Part shown: positions 15,425 to 22,785 of the stretch, one piece after another
Position numbering within the stretch: the first letter of the stretch is position 1
How the letters are laid out: every line of letters starts with the position of its first letter
DNA from: Deltaproteobacteria bacterium
Lineage (GTDB): Bacteria > Desulfobacterota > Deferrimicrobia > Deferrimicrobiales > Deferrimicrobiaceae
NCBI GenBank assembly: GCA_003105225.1
Contig: PQAK01000070.1
Location: forward strand, 1 to 22,785
Reading direction: 5' to 3'
DNA length: 22,785 nt
Notes under the pieces: generated by a model
Seen by the model: the letters and a program-made list of their open reading frames with translations, nothing else
Databases searched by the model: none
What the model was told of the DNA's origin: nothing
Program-made: the position numbers and the translations under genes

Positions 15425-16632
15425 CCGCCCCCCTCGTCCGCATGGAACTTTGACGGTATGCCCGTTGGAACCAGACCTTTTCCGCCGGGATGTCCATTGC
15501 CGTTCGGCGGACGGAAGATTTCCTGGAGCAGGATTTGCGTTTCCCCCATGCCGGTAACCTCCGCGATGCAGGAAACCGACCTTCTGCCGTCGCCCTCTCG
15601 GTGGATGTGGATGATCACATCGATGGCGGAGGCGATCTGTTCCCGGATGGCCCGGACGGGTATCTCCACTCCCGAAAAGAGCACCATGGTTTCGAGACGC
15701 CGCAGCATGTCGCGGGGGGAATTGGCATGGCCCGTGGTGATGGATCCTTCGTGGCCGGTGTTCATCGCCTGCAGCATGTCGATTGCCTCCCCTCCGCGAC
15801 ACTCGCCGACGACGATGCGGTCGGGGCGCATGCGCAAAGAATTCCGCACCAGATCCCGGATGGTGACGGCCCCTCCACCTTCGATGTTGGGCGGCCGCGC
15901 CTCAAGGCGAACGACGTGCGGTTTCATCAAGCGGAGTTCGGCGGCATCCTCGATGGTGATGATGCGTTCCGAATCGGGGATGGACTGGGAAAGGGCGTTC
16001 AGAAGGGTCGTCTTGCCCGAACCCGTTCCACCGGAGATGATGATGTTCTGCCGACGGACGACGGCTTCCCGGAGGTAGGCCGCCGCTTCGACGGTCACCG
16101 TTCCCGTCCGGGTCAATTCCTCGAGGGAGAAGGGGGTCTGGCGAAATTTCCGGATGGTGAGACAGGGGCCCGACAGGCTCACGGGAGGAATGATCGCGTT
16201 CACACGGGAGCCGTCCGGAAGCCTTGCATCCACGAAGGGAGAGGATTCATCGAGGCGGCGATTGACCCTGGAGACCATCCGGTCGATCGTCGATCGAAGG
16301 GTCTCCTCGCTCAGAAAGGCGATGTTCGAGAGCGTCACCTGGCCTTCGCGCTCGACATAGATGGAATCCTTCCCGTTGACCATGATTTCGGATACGGAAG
16401 GATCCTGGAGATGTCTCGTGATGGGACCGTAGGCAAAGACCTCGTCAAGGGTCCCCTTTCGCAAGACCTCCTTGTCCTTTTCGGCGAGGTTCATGCCTTC
16501 CAATTCCGCGCGCAGGCATGCATCGGCCCTCGCGAGCCATTTCTCCTCATCCCCCGCCGAACCTCCGGTGTTTCGGGTATCGAGATGCAGGATAACCTTT
16601 CGGTGCAGGGATCGCCGTATGTCGGTATTCAC
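15415..16632 (-). CDS. cpaF: Tad pilus assembly ATPase CpaF/TadA
   Basis: This 405-aa secretion ATPase powers Flp pilus assembly. It has a helical N-terminal part, a conserved VSEIMVNGKDSIYVEREG strand (around 80-95), Walker A ISGGTGSGKTTLL (around 196-208), the IEDAAELRL Asp box, and a GECRGGEAIDMLQAMNTGHEGS Walker B region followed by TTGHANSPRDMLRRLE. It starts at GTG 16632, with AAGGAG 8 bases upstream; this start is 13 bp after the cpaC stop. The frame remains open upstream but that stretch lies within cpaC. The usual cpaE/tadZ gene is not found between cpaC and cpaF. Confidence 0.95.
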   Translation of the reverse strand: MNTDIRRSLHRKVILHLDTRNTGGSAGDEEKWLARADACLRAELEGMNLAEKDKEVLRKGTLDEVFAYGPITRHLQDPSVSEIMVNGKDSIYVEREGQVTLSNIAFLSEETLRSTIDRMVSRVNRRLDESSPFVDARLPDGSRVNAIIPPVSLSGPCLTIRKFRQTPFSLEELTRTGTVTVEAAAYLREAVVRRQNIIISGGTGSGKTTLLNALSQSIPDSERIITIEDAAELRLMKPHVVRLEARPPNIEGGGAVTIRDLVRNSLRMRPDRIVVGECRGGEAIDMLQAMNTGHEGSITTGHANSPRDMLRRLETMVLFSGVEIPVRAIREQIASAIDVIIHIHREGDGRRSVSCIAEVTGMGETQILLQEIFRPPNGNGHPGGKGLVPTGIPSKFHADEGGGWA

Positions 16633-16645
16633 GTAGTGATCTCCT

Positions 16646-17842
16646 TCAATCGATGATTCGAAACCGCATGGCTTCCTTTTCATGCCTTGCCTTCGCCTCC
16701 CAGGAGGCCGCGATCTCGGAGAAATCCCCCTGGACCTCGGCGGGAGTGATGAAGATCGCAAGCTCCGACTGGTTTTCGCGGAAACTCCTCGATTTGAACA
16801 GTTCGCCCAGCACCGGGATCTGGCCGAGAAGCGGAACCTTGGCGACATCCTTCGCCGCTTCGTTTTTAATCAATCCCGAGAGCATGACGGTGCCCCCCGG
16901 CGGGCTCGAAAAGTGGGTGGTGACTCGCCGGGTGAGAAATCCGGGAATCTCCGAGCTGCCGCTTCCGTGATCCACCGTGCTGATCTCCGCGGTGATTTGC
17001 GTGCGGATCTTGTTCCCGGCGTCCATCTTCGGTTGCAGATTCAGGATAATGCCGTAGGTTTTCCATTCGACGGTCCTGGTTTCCGGAGTAATGATGACGA
17101 TCGGGATTTCCCCTCCGGCAAGGAAGCTTGCGCTTTCCCCGCTTTCGCAGACGATCTGGGGATTGGCCAATATCCGCGCTCTCCCGTCGGCCAGAAGAAG
17201 GTTCAGGCGGGTTTCAAAGTCCGATGCCACCGAAAATGTCGAGCCTGCTTTCCCTCCCCCTGTCCAGGATCCCTTGGCGGACAGGGTGTCCGGCCAGCGG
17301 ACGCCCAACAGGGAGGTCGATCCTTTGCTGATTTCGATGATTTTCAGATCGTAGGAAAGAAGCGTTCGTTTCTCCTCGGGCAGCGAGACCCGGAGGTGCA
17401 CGTTGGGACGGGACTTCGCGAAATTCTCCAGGAGTTTCCTGTCCGCGGCGGAGGAGACGTTTCCCGATAGAAGGATCGAAGTTCCCGATTCCTTGACGAT
17501 GAGTCCAGGGAACGTGGCGATGAACGTACGGATTTCTTCCAGAAGGGGGTTTTTCCCCCGGACCGTCACTTCACGGTCGGTTCTTTTGCCCTTTTCCCAG
17601 ATCACCAGATCCGTTTCCCCCTCCTTTTTCCCAACCACGATGACCCCTTCCCCTTTGGGGAGAGGACGCGCCTCAACGATCTCCGGATTTCCGACGGAAA
17701 TCCGGACGACGTTCGCATAATCGAGGATCTGCTGGAAACCGGGCCGGAGATGCAACGGTTCCCCGCTGGCCGGTACGGTTGTCAGAATCGCTACCGCAAT
17801 TCCCAAGAGGTGCCAGCCGGGATAAAAGGCGCTCTTTTTCAT
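16646..17842 (-). CDS. cpaC: Tad outer-membrane secretin CpaC/RcpA
   Basis: The protein (398 aa) forms the outer-membrane channel of the Tad pilus. It has a signal peptide (1-28), the secretin/pilus N-terminal domain (GFQQILDYANVVRISVGNPEIVE), a BON-like segment (TFPGLIVKESGTSILLSGNV), and a C-terminal secretin domain with ILANPQIVCESGESASFLAGG, the GGTVMLSGLI block and VPLLGQIPVLGELFKS. This is a short but complete member. ATG 17842 overlaps the cpaB stop (ATGA). The final residues, rich in charged amino acids, differ from what I would expect for the family and may contact a pilotin-like partner; that is speculation. Confidence 0.95.
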   Translation of the reverse strand: MKKSAFYPGWHLLGIAVAILTTVPASGEPLHLRPGFQQILDYANVVRISVGNPEIVEARPLPKGEGVIVVGKKEGETDLVIWEKGKRTDREVTVRGKNPLLEEIRTFIATFPGLIVKESGTSILLSGNVSSAADRKLLENFAKSRPNVHLRVSLPEEKRTLLSYDLKIIEISKGSTSLLGVRWPDTLSAKGSWTGGGKAGSTFSVASDFETRLNLLLADGRARILANPQIVCESGESASFLAGGEIPIVIITPETRTVEWKTYGIILNLQPKMDAGNKIRTQITAEISTVDHGSGSSEIPGFLTRRVTTHFSSPPGGTVMLSGLIKNEAAKDVAKVPLLGQIPVLGELFKSRSFRENQSELAIFITPAEVQGDFSEIAASWEAKARHEKEAMRFRIID

Positions 17843-18651
17843 CCGGATTCTCCGTTCGGGAAGGTCGGATTCGTTTCCTGCACGCCCCCTTTCCAGATTT
17901 CGACCTTTTCGGAGGAGCGCCTGGCGGAGGATGCCGGCGAGGATGCAGGCTTGTCGGGTTCGTCGGGGTTTCGCAGAAACCAATGGATGTGTCCAATTCG
18001 CGCAAAACGCGACAGGTACCGCCCTTCCTCGGGAGTGACCGACACCGTGAGGGTGGATACTTCACGGGATTCCTCGCTGGCGGGAGGCCTGCGGTAATTC
18101 CGGTCGACTGAGATAACGGGAATCGCCAGAAACCATTTCTGCACCGCATTTGCGGTTTCCCCTTCGCAGAGCAGATCCACGCAGTCCCCTGGCCGAATCA
18201 GTCCTGCAAAGGAGGAGGCGAACGAGGCTTGGAACGTGAATGCACGACGGCCAGTCGGAATCGTTGACGAAAAATTTTCCGCATCGAACGGTTCCTCTAC
18301 GTCCGTCCACAGGATCGGCTCCCCCGCCGCTAGATTCCCCTTGGCGCGCGCCCCGATCAGGAGTTCAAACTCCGACGCCGGCACATTTCGGCTGCTGATG
18401 CCTGCCGACGGGACGGATTTTCTGGATAGATTCCGCTCGGAGAAAACGGCTCCCGCCGGGATCGGCACGGCGGGAACGACGATGTATACGGGCGCGACCT
18501 TCCGCTGGATATCGGATTCCGCGGCGAGGATCCTTTGCCGGGCAAGAAAGATCGCGGACAATGTCAACGCCACCCCGGCAATCAGCAGGATCAGTTCTCT
18601 CGATTTCTTATTCCATCCGGTGCACGAGGAGGAATTTTCTTTCTTTTTCAT
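17839..18651 (-). CDS. cpaB: Tad pilus assembly protein CpaB/RcpC
   Basis: CpaB is a periplasmic, membrane-anchored protein that works with the CpaC secretin. The 270-aa protein has one TM helix (about 20-40) followed by a SAF domain (VPIPAGAVFSERNL ... LAAGEPILWTDVE, about 55-125) and an RcpC-type C-terminal domain with IRPGDCVDLLC and VSVTPEEGRYLSRFARIG. ATG 18651 is the only good start before the TM helix. Its ribosome-binding site is weak and the gene overlaps the end of the upstream gene by 44 bp, so coupling is likely. Confidence 0.9.
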   Translation of the reverse strand: MKKKENSSSCTGWNKKSRELILLIAGVALTLSAIFLARQRILAAESDIQRKVAPVYIVVPAVPIPAGAVFSERNLSRKSVPSAGISSRNVPASEFELLIGARAKGNLAAGEPILWTDVEEPFDAENFSSTIPTGRRAFTFQASFASSFAGLIRPGDCVDLLCEGETANAVQKWFLAIPVISVDRNYRRPPASEESREVSTLTVSVTPEEGRYLSRFARIGHIHWFLRNPDEPDKPASSPASSARRSSEKVEIWKGGVQETNPTFPNGESG

Positions 18652-19156
18652 CCAGAAGAACAAGGAACGTCTCCCTTCCCTTGTTAAGTATGGCCAGGGA
18701 CAACGGGTCCCGGACCTGACCCGCGTCGATGAATGTCCACCCGCATTCCCGCATCCGGTTATGGATGGGAGGCGGGATTGCATCCATGGATCCCTCCACG
18801 AGGTCGATCGGACCGGAAGCCGACTCCATGCGCAGGATATGCTCGGTATGCAGGCCATCCGGAATAGCGAGGGAATGGGGTGCTGCATCGCCCTCCATCC
18901 GGAGGGAGTCCGAGTAGATCGGATTCGCAGGCCCGGGGTCCCGGGTAACAGGGGCGGGGAGGTCCCATCCCCTTTGGGCCAATTGACGCCGGATAAGATC
19001 GAGATCTCCGCCCGCGGATTTCTCCACCCGGTATCGTTGCCCGTCGATCAGAAACGTCTTGGTGGAAGAAAGGAGTTTCTGGCGTTGTTCCGGCATCGCC
19101 GGCAGCGTGGTAAGCAGAAGGAGGGCCGCGGCGCCCATGCCATGGACGATCTTCAA
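18608..19156 (-). CDS. Unknown exported protein inside the Tad operon
   Basis: I do not recognise this 182-aa protein. It begins with a signal peptide (about 1-22, MGAAALLLLTTLPAM). The remainder has no TM helix. A first block (about 24-70) has strands and an RRQLAQRGWDLP segment. A later block (about 100-182) contains GPIDLVEGSMDAIPPPIHNRMRE, and it closes with two strand-like repeats, ETFLVLL and RKFLLVH. Start TTG 19156 overlaps the previous stop, and GGGAG lies about 8 bases upstream; ATG 19138 is an alternative with a shorter signal peptide. Position between the minor pilins and cpaB suggests a periplasmic or surface Tad accessory part, possibly in place of a missing TadD or pilotin; that is inference. 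Confidence 0.8.
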   Translation of the reverse strand: MKIVHGMGAAALLLLTTLPAMPEQRQKLLSSTKTFLIDGQRYRVEKSAGGDLDLIRRQLAQRGWDLPAPVTRDPGPANPIYSDSLRMEGDAAPHSLAIPDGLHTEHILRMESASGPIDLVEGSMDAIPPPIHNRMRECGWTFIDAGQVRDPLSLAILNKGRETFLVLLDEKERKFLLVHRME

Positions 19157-19626
19157 CGGAATACTCCCGTCGCGACGTACCCGCCGATGGCAAGTCGTAT
19201 TTTACCGCCGGATGCCGATTTTTTATCCCAGCAGTCCACGCTTGCTTCGGTAGCACGCAGGATCGAAAGGGAAGGTAGTCCCGGGACTGCGCTGTCCTCC
19301 TCCCATCCTTCCCGGATCTTCGCAGTGCCCTTTGTCCTTCCGGAAAGCGAGGGAAGGGGGAGGGGAAACATACTGCGTCCGCCGCCGGTTTCGGCGCGGA
19401 CCTCGATTCGTTCCCGGTTCGGGAGGAGGTCCGCCGCGATCTTGTCCTCGATTCCCGCAAGGCTGCGGCCATATCGTAAAGACTCGGTTTTCGAGGCGGA
19501 TTCCGCTGCGGCATGCAATAAGATCGTGCGGCAGCAGAGATACGTGCCTGCAAGCACAAGGATCAAAACCGGAAGCACCAAAGCGGTCTCCACGAGACCC
19601 TGGCCATCGGTCCGATTCAGGTTCAT
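19153..19626 (-). CDS. TadE-like minor pseudopilin
   Basis: The N-terminus NRTDGQGLVETALVLPVLIL of this 157-aa protein is a TadE/TadF-type pseudopilin leader: cleavage after the first G would leave QGLVE with E at +5, followed by one TM helix. The C-terminal part is variable, with several aromatic and charged residues. ATG 19626 overlaps the previous stop (ATGA). Two TadE-type genes flank the TadG-type gene here, so this is the one in the TadF position. Function as a minor pilin is by family. Confidence 0.85.
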   Translation of the reverse strand: MNLNRTDGQGLVETALVLPVLILVLAGTYLCCRTILLHAAAESASKTESLRYGRSLAGIEDKIAADLLPNRERIEVRAETGGGRSMFPLPLPSLSGRTKGTAKIREGWEEDSAVPGLPSLSILRATEASVDCWDKKSASGGKIRLAIGGYVATGVFR

Positions 19627-20543
19627 GGTTTCTCCGGCGCATCGGTTAGCCTGGATTTCCACGTCATTTCCGCGATTCCCCCCCCGTACGGTTCCGCGTG
19701 GGAATCCATGAAAAACCCTCGTGCTTCTTGTTGCGCAAGAGAGGGGATCGGCAACGGGGAAGCGGATTTGATTCCCGCGAAACGCACCTTTTGGCGCCGG
19801 GTAAAATCCTCCTCCGGCTCGAGCATCCGGATCGGGGTGGTATCCGCGACGAGGATGGAGCGGACAGCGGCATCGATTACGGCGGTCACCGCACGGACGA
19901 TATTCTTCACCCACTTCCACTTACCGATTTTTCCCGTAATCCCGGTGAGCGGGCTCATGGCATCCGTCAATGTCAGGGGAGGCCCGGGCTTCAGGTGAAG
20001 CTCCAGTGTGTTTTTCCCGTCGTGAGGACCACGGGGATCGAGAGGGCAGAGCATTCCGGAAACCTTGAGCGTTCTCGAGAGGCTGGCCGTCTCGGCCAGT
20101 ACCAGGTATGGCGTGAGGTCCTTCACCTTTCCAGACCATGCTTCGAGTTGTTTTGCGCAATTCCAGTAGGAACGGATCATCCTGGGCGCGCGCCGGGAAT
20201 AGGCGATGAATTCCGACATCCCGGCGCCGAGGCAGGCGGCAATCGCCAAGGCGGCCCATACGACGCAAATTCCCCGGATCGCCCGAAGGCACTGGAGGAT
20301 GCCGTCGTTCAGGGAGGCGATCAGATTCAAGCCGCGGGCTTCCCACGTGGCTGCGGAAAGGGCAATGGCGTCAACGGCGTTGGAGGATGCAACCTTTTCC
20401 ACGTTGAGATGGGCGGTGAAAAGGGTGGAGAAAACGAGCGCAAGGATGGCAGAGATCGTAGTGAGGAACAGCGCCGCTGCCTGGCCGGAATTCCCCCGCC
20501 GCAGCATTCGGATCTGCCTGGAGTAGAAATCGATCATGTTCAT
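19623..20543 (-). CDS. TadG-like pilus-associated protein
   Basis: This is a 306-aa protein with a Tad-domain N-terminus (NSGQAAALFLTTISAILALVF, TM about 24-46) and the usual EKVASSNAVDAIALSAA helix after it. A second hydrophobic segment (about 88-110, CVVWAALAIAACLGAG) and a third (around 215-235) are atypical of classic TadG, and no von Willebrand-type domain with a MIDAS motif is visible. It could thus be a shorter Tad-domain protein rather than a true TadG. ATG 20543 overlaps the tadE stop; ATG 20537 is an alternative. Confidence 0.8.
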   Translation of the reverse strand: MNMIDFYSRQIRMLRRGNSGQAAALFLTTISAILALVFSTLFTAHLNVEKVASSNAVDAIALSAATWEARGLNLIASLNDGILQCLRAIRGICVVWAALAIAACLGAGMSEFIAYSRRAPRMIRSYWNCAKQLEAWSGKVKDLTPYLVLAETASLSRTLKVSGMLCPLDPRGPHDGKNTLELHLKPGPPLTLTDAMSPLTGITGKIGKWKWVKNIVRAVTAVIDAAVRSILVADTTPIRMLEPEEDFTRRQKVRFAGIKSASPLPIPSLAQQEARGFFMDSHAEPYGGGIAEMTWKSRLTDAPEKP

Positions 20544-21016
20544 TCCACCGTGACCCAACGGGTTGCCTGGAGAAAAAGATAATACTTGTCTCCCACGCGG
20601 GTTTTGGGAACGGGGGCGAGGAAGAACAGCATCCGGTCGATCCAGGGCACGATCAGTTCGACGCCGTGCGTCAGTCGGATCCGGTAAGCCTCACCTGCAA
20701 CGGCGCGTACCGGGGAGGTGTCTTCCCCGTTCAGGGCGAAATTCAGGGAGGTGAGGGCGGCGGATTCCCAATTTCCGCCGATGCGGTTCCGGCAGAGGGA
20801 AACCGCTTCCGCCAGGGCGGAGACTTTCGCTTTCCGGACATCGGCGCGCGCGGTGAGCGCGAATTTACGGGCGGCGAAATGTGCCGCGGTTTCAACGGCG
20901 CCCTGGCCAGCCCAAAGAAACGCGAACTGGATGATGGAAAAGATCATCGTTGCCAGCACGACGGCGCCAATGAGGAATCCGATCATCGCCGTTCCCCGTT
21001 CATTTCGAAGCGGCAT
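20540..21016 (-). CDS. tadE: TadE-family minor pseudopilin
   Basis: The protein has 158 aa and the pattern NERGTAMIGFLIGAVVLATMIFSIIQFAFLW: a short basic leader, a G before a single TM helix, then an extracytoplasmic helical segment with QGAVETAAHFAARK. This fits a TadE-type pseudopilin, though the E at +5 is not where it usually is (TAMIG). The start ATG 21016 lies inside the end of flp, a 17-bp overlap in another frame, so it should be translated by coupling with the pilin. It is the first gene after flp in the operon. Confidence 0.85.
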   Translation of the reverse strand: MPLRNERGTAMIGFLIGAVVLATMIFSIIQFAFLWAGQGAVETAAHFAARKFALTARADVRKAKVSALAEAVSLCRNRIGGNWESAALTSLNFALNGEDTSPVRAVAGEAYRIRLTHGVELIVPWIDRMLFFLAPVPKTRVGDKYYLFLQATRWVTVE

Positions 21017-21248
21017 AGTCCGATAACGATTTCTGGTTGGTTTCCTGCCTGCCCTTGTCGGAGAGGGATTCCACCTTCTTTTGGGAACTTCCCGACATGG
21101 CCGTGATGATCGTGGAGAACTGGTTGCGGAGCTGGTTTCCGAAGATGTTTACGATGCCGATTGCAGCAATAGCTACCAGTGCGACCACGATAATGTACTC
21201 GGTCAATCCCTGTCCCTTGCGGTTGCGGCCGGCGGTTTGCTTGCGCAT
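21000..21248 (-). CDS. flp: Flp-type major pilin
   Basis: This 82-aa protein is the likely major pilin. A basic leader (MRKQTAGRNRKG) is followed by the Flp motif QGLTEYIIVVALVAIAAIGI; cleavage after G12 gives E and Y at +5/+6 as in other Flp pilins. The C-terminal tail is longer (about 40 residues) and rich in S, K and Q, so the mature pilin is about 70 aa, a little large for the family. ATG 21248 has GGAG immediately upstream. A -24/-12 promoter precedes it. The prepilin peptidase needed to process it (TadV/CpaA) is not in the window. Confidence 0.95.
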   Translation of the reverse strand: MRKQTAGRNRKGQGLTEYIIVVALVAIAAIGIVNIFGNQLRNQFSTIITAMSGSSQKKVESLSDKGRQETNQKSLSDYAASK

Positions 21249-21286
21249 CTCCTGCTCCTTTCCGTAAAAGTGATGGCCGGAAGGGG

Positions 21287-21303
21287 AGCAAGGGATGTTC
21301 CCG
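21287..21303 (-). promoter_or_regulatory. Sigma-54 promoter of the flp-tad operon
   Basis: On the minus strand CGGGAACATCCCTTGCT has GG (21301-21300) and GC (21289-21288) 10 bases apart and a perfect TTGCT -12 element; the -24 block is less ideal. Transcription would start near 21276, about 28 bases before the flp ATG. A sigma-54 activator gene lies immediately upstream. Confidence 0.6.
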
Positions 21304-21396
21304 GGATGCGACGGGAGAACGAATTGCGGATTTCCAATAGAATCGGGAAGATGAAAGCGGCAGCCGGGAGTGCGGAAGGGGAGGAGGTATCCATTT

Positions 21397-21437
21397 AGTC
21401 CGAAAAACGGACTGGAAGTCCTGTTACCGGTCGGACT
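21397..21437. promoter_or_regulatory. Cluster of AGTCCG/CGGACT half-sites, probable activator site
   Basis: AGTCCG (21397), CGGACT (21408), AGTCC (21417) and CGGACT (21432) form alternating inverted repeats in 41 bases. They lie about 120-160 bp upstream of the predicted flp start, normal for a sigma-54 enhancer. The first pair is a 6-bp-stem hairpin with a 5-base A (or T) loop and could alternatively help end the regulator transcript. The half-site also occurs by chance elsewhere (for example 21017 and 21786). Confidence 0.5.
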
Positions 21438-22782
21438 CCTGGGGCCGTATCCCGTATTTCTTGAGCTTCTCGAAAAGGGTGGATTTGGCGATCCCCAGCT
21501 CCCGCGCCGTGCGCGTTTTGTTCCATTTCTGCCGGGAGAGCTCGGCAAGGAGGTTCGTCTTCTCCGACTGCTCCCATCGCGACAGGGCGGGATCGGTGGT
21601 TGTCGCCTGTGGAGACGCTTGCGCGTGGATCAGGAATCCGAAATCCTCCGCCTGCAGGTCGTTGCCGTCGCTCATCACGACGGCCCTCTGAACGGCGTTC
21701 CGCAGCTCGCGGACATTCCCCGGCCATTCCTGGGCGCACAGGAATTCGATTGCCGGACCGGTGAGCTCGGGAGCCGGGCGATCGGAGTCCGATCCGATAC
21801 CCGATAGAAAGTGGAGAGCGAGCGGCAGGATGTCCTCCCTTCGTTCCCGCAGGGAAGGGACGTCAAGCGATACCGTGCTGATCCGGAAGTAGAGATCGTC
21901 CCGGAACGTCTTCTGAGTGATCTCCTCTCGCAAGTTCCGGTTTGTCGCGGCCAGGATGCGTACGTCGACCAGCAGGGTCTCGTTTCCTCCCACGCGCTTG
22001 ATCTCCTTTTGCTCGAGGGCGCGCAACAGCTTCGGCTGCAAGGAAAGCGGAAGTTCCCCGATCTCGTCCAGGAACAGCGTGCCCCCGTGGGCCACCTCGA
22101 AGGCTCCGCGACGCTGCGCCGTGGCTCCGGTGAAGGCCCCCTTTTCGTGGCCGAAGAGCTCGCTTTCGATCAGTTCGGGGGAGATCGCCCCGCAATTCAC
22201 GACGACGAACGGTCGATCCTTGCGCTTCGATGAGTCGTGGATTCCCCGGGACACGAGCTCCTTGCCGCATCCTGTCTCGCCCACGATCAGTACCGGCAGA
22301 TCCGAGTTTCCCACGCGACGGATGCTATCGATTATCTTATTTATAACAGTAGAATTGCCGACAATACCAAAAGGATTAGATGAGGCTTGTGGCGACGATT
22401 TTTTAACCGGGCTGGAAATTGAAGTGTCGTTCTGCACTCCGGGTGAAACGGTCGGGGGATCCGAATTGGAGGAGGAATGCTCTTCCCGGGAAAAATGGAT
22501 CTGGTAGGTGCCGATCCGGAACGATTGCCCGCTCTCCAGGAGCAATTGGGTAATGCGTTTTCCGTTGTGAAACGTCCCGTTCTTGCTGGTATCCGACAGG
22601 AAATACTGTTCGCCCACCCTGAAAATGCGGGCATGGAGCCGGGACACCGAAGGGTCGGGGAGCTGGAGATCGGCCTCCCTTCCCCGCCCGATCTTGGTTT
22701 CTCTCAATCCCAGGCGAATTTCGATGCTCATCCCGTTGGAGATGGAAACGGTGAGTTTCGCGGGTTTTTCCGCCGGAATCAT
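21424..22782 (-). CDS. FHA-domain sigma-54 transcription activator
   Basis: This 452-aa activator has an FHA domain (about 20-97) with the phosphothreonine-binding residues in IGRGREADLQL, SVSRLHARI and SKNGTFHNGKRI. A Ser/Pro-rich linker follows, then a sigma-54 AAA+ domain with GETGCGKE Walker A, GAFTGA loop, and LFLDEIGEL Walker B. It closes with a Fis-type helix-turn-helix (NKTRTARELGIAKSTLFEKL). There is no receiver domain, so control is expected through threonine phosphorylation or a partner. ATG 22782 is 3 bases from the window edge; a start further upstream cannot be excluded. Its likely target is the flp promoter just downstream, and the likely kinase is the one encoded at 11827-13491. 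A stretch near 22330-22380 is AT-richer than the rest. Confidence 0.93.
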   Translation of the reverse strand: MIPAEKPAKLTVSISNGMSIEIRLGLRETKIGRGREADLQLPDPSVSRLHARIFRVGEQYFLSDTSKNGTFHNGKRITQLLLESGQSFRIGTYQIHFSREEHSSSNSDPPTVSPGVQNDTSISSPVKKSSPQASSNPFGIVGNSTVINKIIDSIRRVGNSDLPVLIVGETGCGKELVSRGIHDSSKRKDRPFVVVNCGAISPELIESELFGHEKGAFTGATAQRRGAFEVAHGGTLFLDEIGELPLSLQPKLLRALEQKEIKRVGGNETLLVDVRILAATNRNLREEITQKTFRDDLYFRISTVSLDVPSLRERREDILPLALHFLSGIGSDSDRPAPELTGPAIEFLCAQEWPGNVRELRNAVQRAVVMSDGNDLQAEDFGFLIHAQASPQATTTDPALSRWEQSEKTNLLAELSRQKWNKTRTARELGIAKSTLFEKLKKYGIRPQESDR

Positions 22783-22785
22783 CGG

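Noticed and set aside
15720..15740. TTGHAN in CpaF in place of TTxHAN with V/I as a possible defect
   Set aside because: I recall this variant in other CpaF/TadA proteins, and the histidine and Walker residues are intact.
19729..19741. TGTTGCGCAA palindrome resembling the lpxC enhancer site
   Set aside because: It lies within the tadG-like coding region and matches only the centre of the site, so it is probably chance.

Overview
The window reads as a GC-rich diderm bacterium, most probably a deltaproteobacterial (Desulfobacterota-type) lineage. This placement is inferred from gene families and order: a yebC-ruvC-ruvA-ruvB neighbourhood, lpxC (hence lipid A and an outer membrane), an lpxC-DUF4390-ntrY-ntrX cluster, several sigma-54 elements and a Tad pilus locus with a myxobacterial-style Ser/Thr kinase. 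No rRNA, tRNA, CRISPR array, integrase or transposase gene was seen.

Region 1 (1-6567, + strand): yebC, ruvC, ruvA, ruvB and a small DUF2905 membrane protein form the DNA-repair part. The ruv genes are split by a ~3.2 kb segment. It holds an exported 511-aa protein with two nearly identical CBM96/DNRLRE-type domains, preceded by a very good -24/-12 promoter, and an unrecognised two-TM membrane protein. Three families of short G4/C4-flanked repeats (1-90, 919-973, 1540-1645) lie in the first 1.65 kb. One fills the yebC-ruvC gap, and ruvC has no ATG/GTG/TTG start at the right place; CTG at 990 is the best candidate.

Region 2 (6568-11820, + strand): lpxC, a DUF4390 protein, an NtrY-type sensor kinase and an NtrX-type sigma-54 activator. 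lpxC has a strong sigma-54 promoter (6689-6705) with a perfect palindrome about 104 bp upstream of the predicted start. A related half-degenerate site overlaps a sigma-70-like promoter in front of the DUF4390-ntrYX genes. The layout suggests that the NtrYX pair controls lipid A synthesis and itself.

Region 3 (11827-22785): a Ser/Thr kinase with PEGA repeats (+ strand) faces a tightly overlapped minus-strand Tad operon in the order flp, tadE, tadG-like, tadE-like, unknown secreted protein, cpaB, cpaC, cpaF, tadB, tadC, small secreted protein. Upstream of flp are a -24/-12 promoter and a cluster of AGTCCG/CGGACT half-sites, and then a sigma-54 activator that carries an FHA domain instead of a receiver. 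FHA domains bind phosphothreonine, so the kinase at one end and the FHA activator at the other suggest a local phospho-switch that turns on the pilus genes. No cpaE/tadZ or tadV prepilin peptidase is in the window. Codon third positions look less GC-biased in this region than in ruvB or ntrX, judged by eye.
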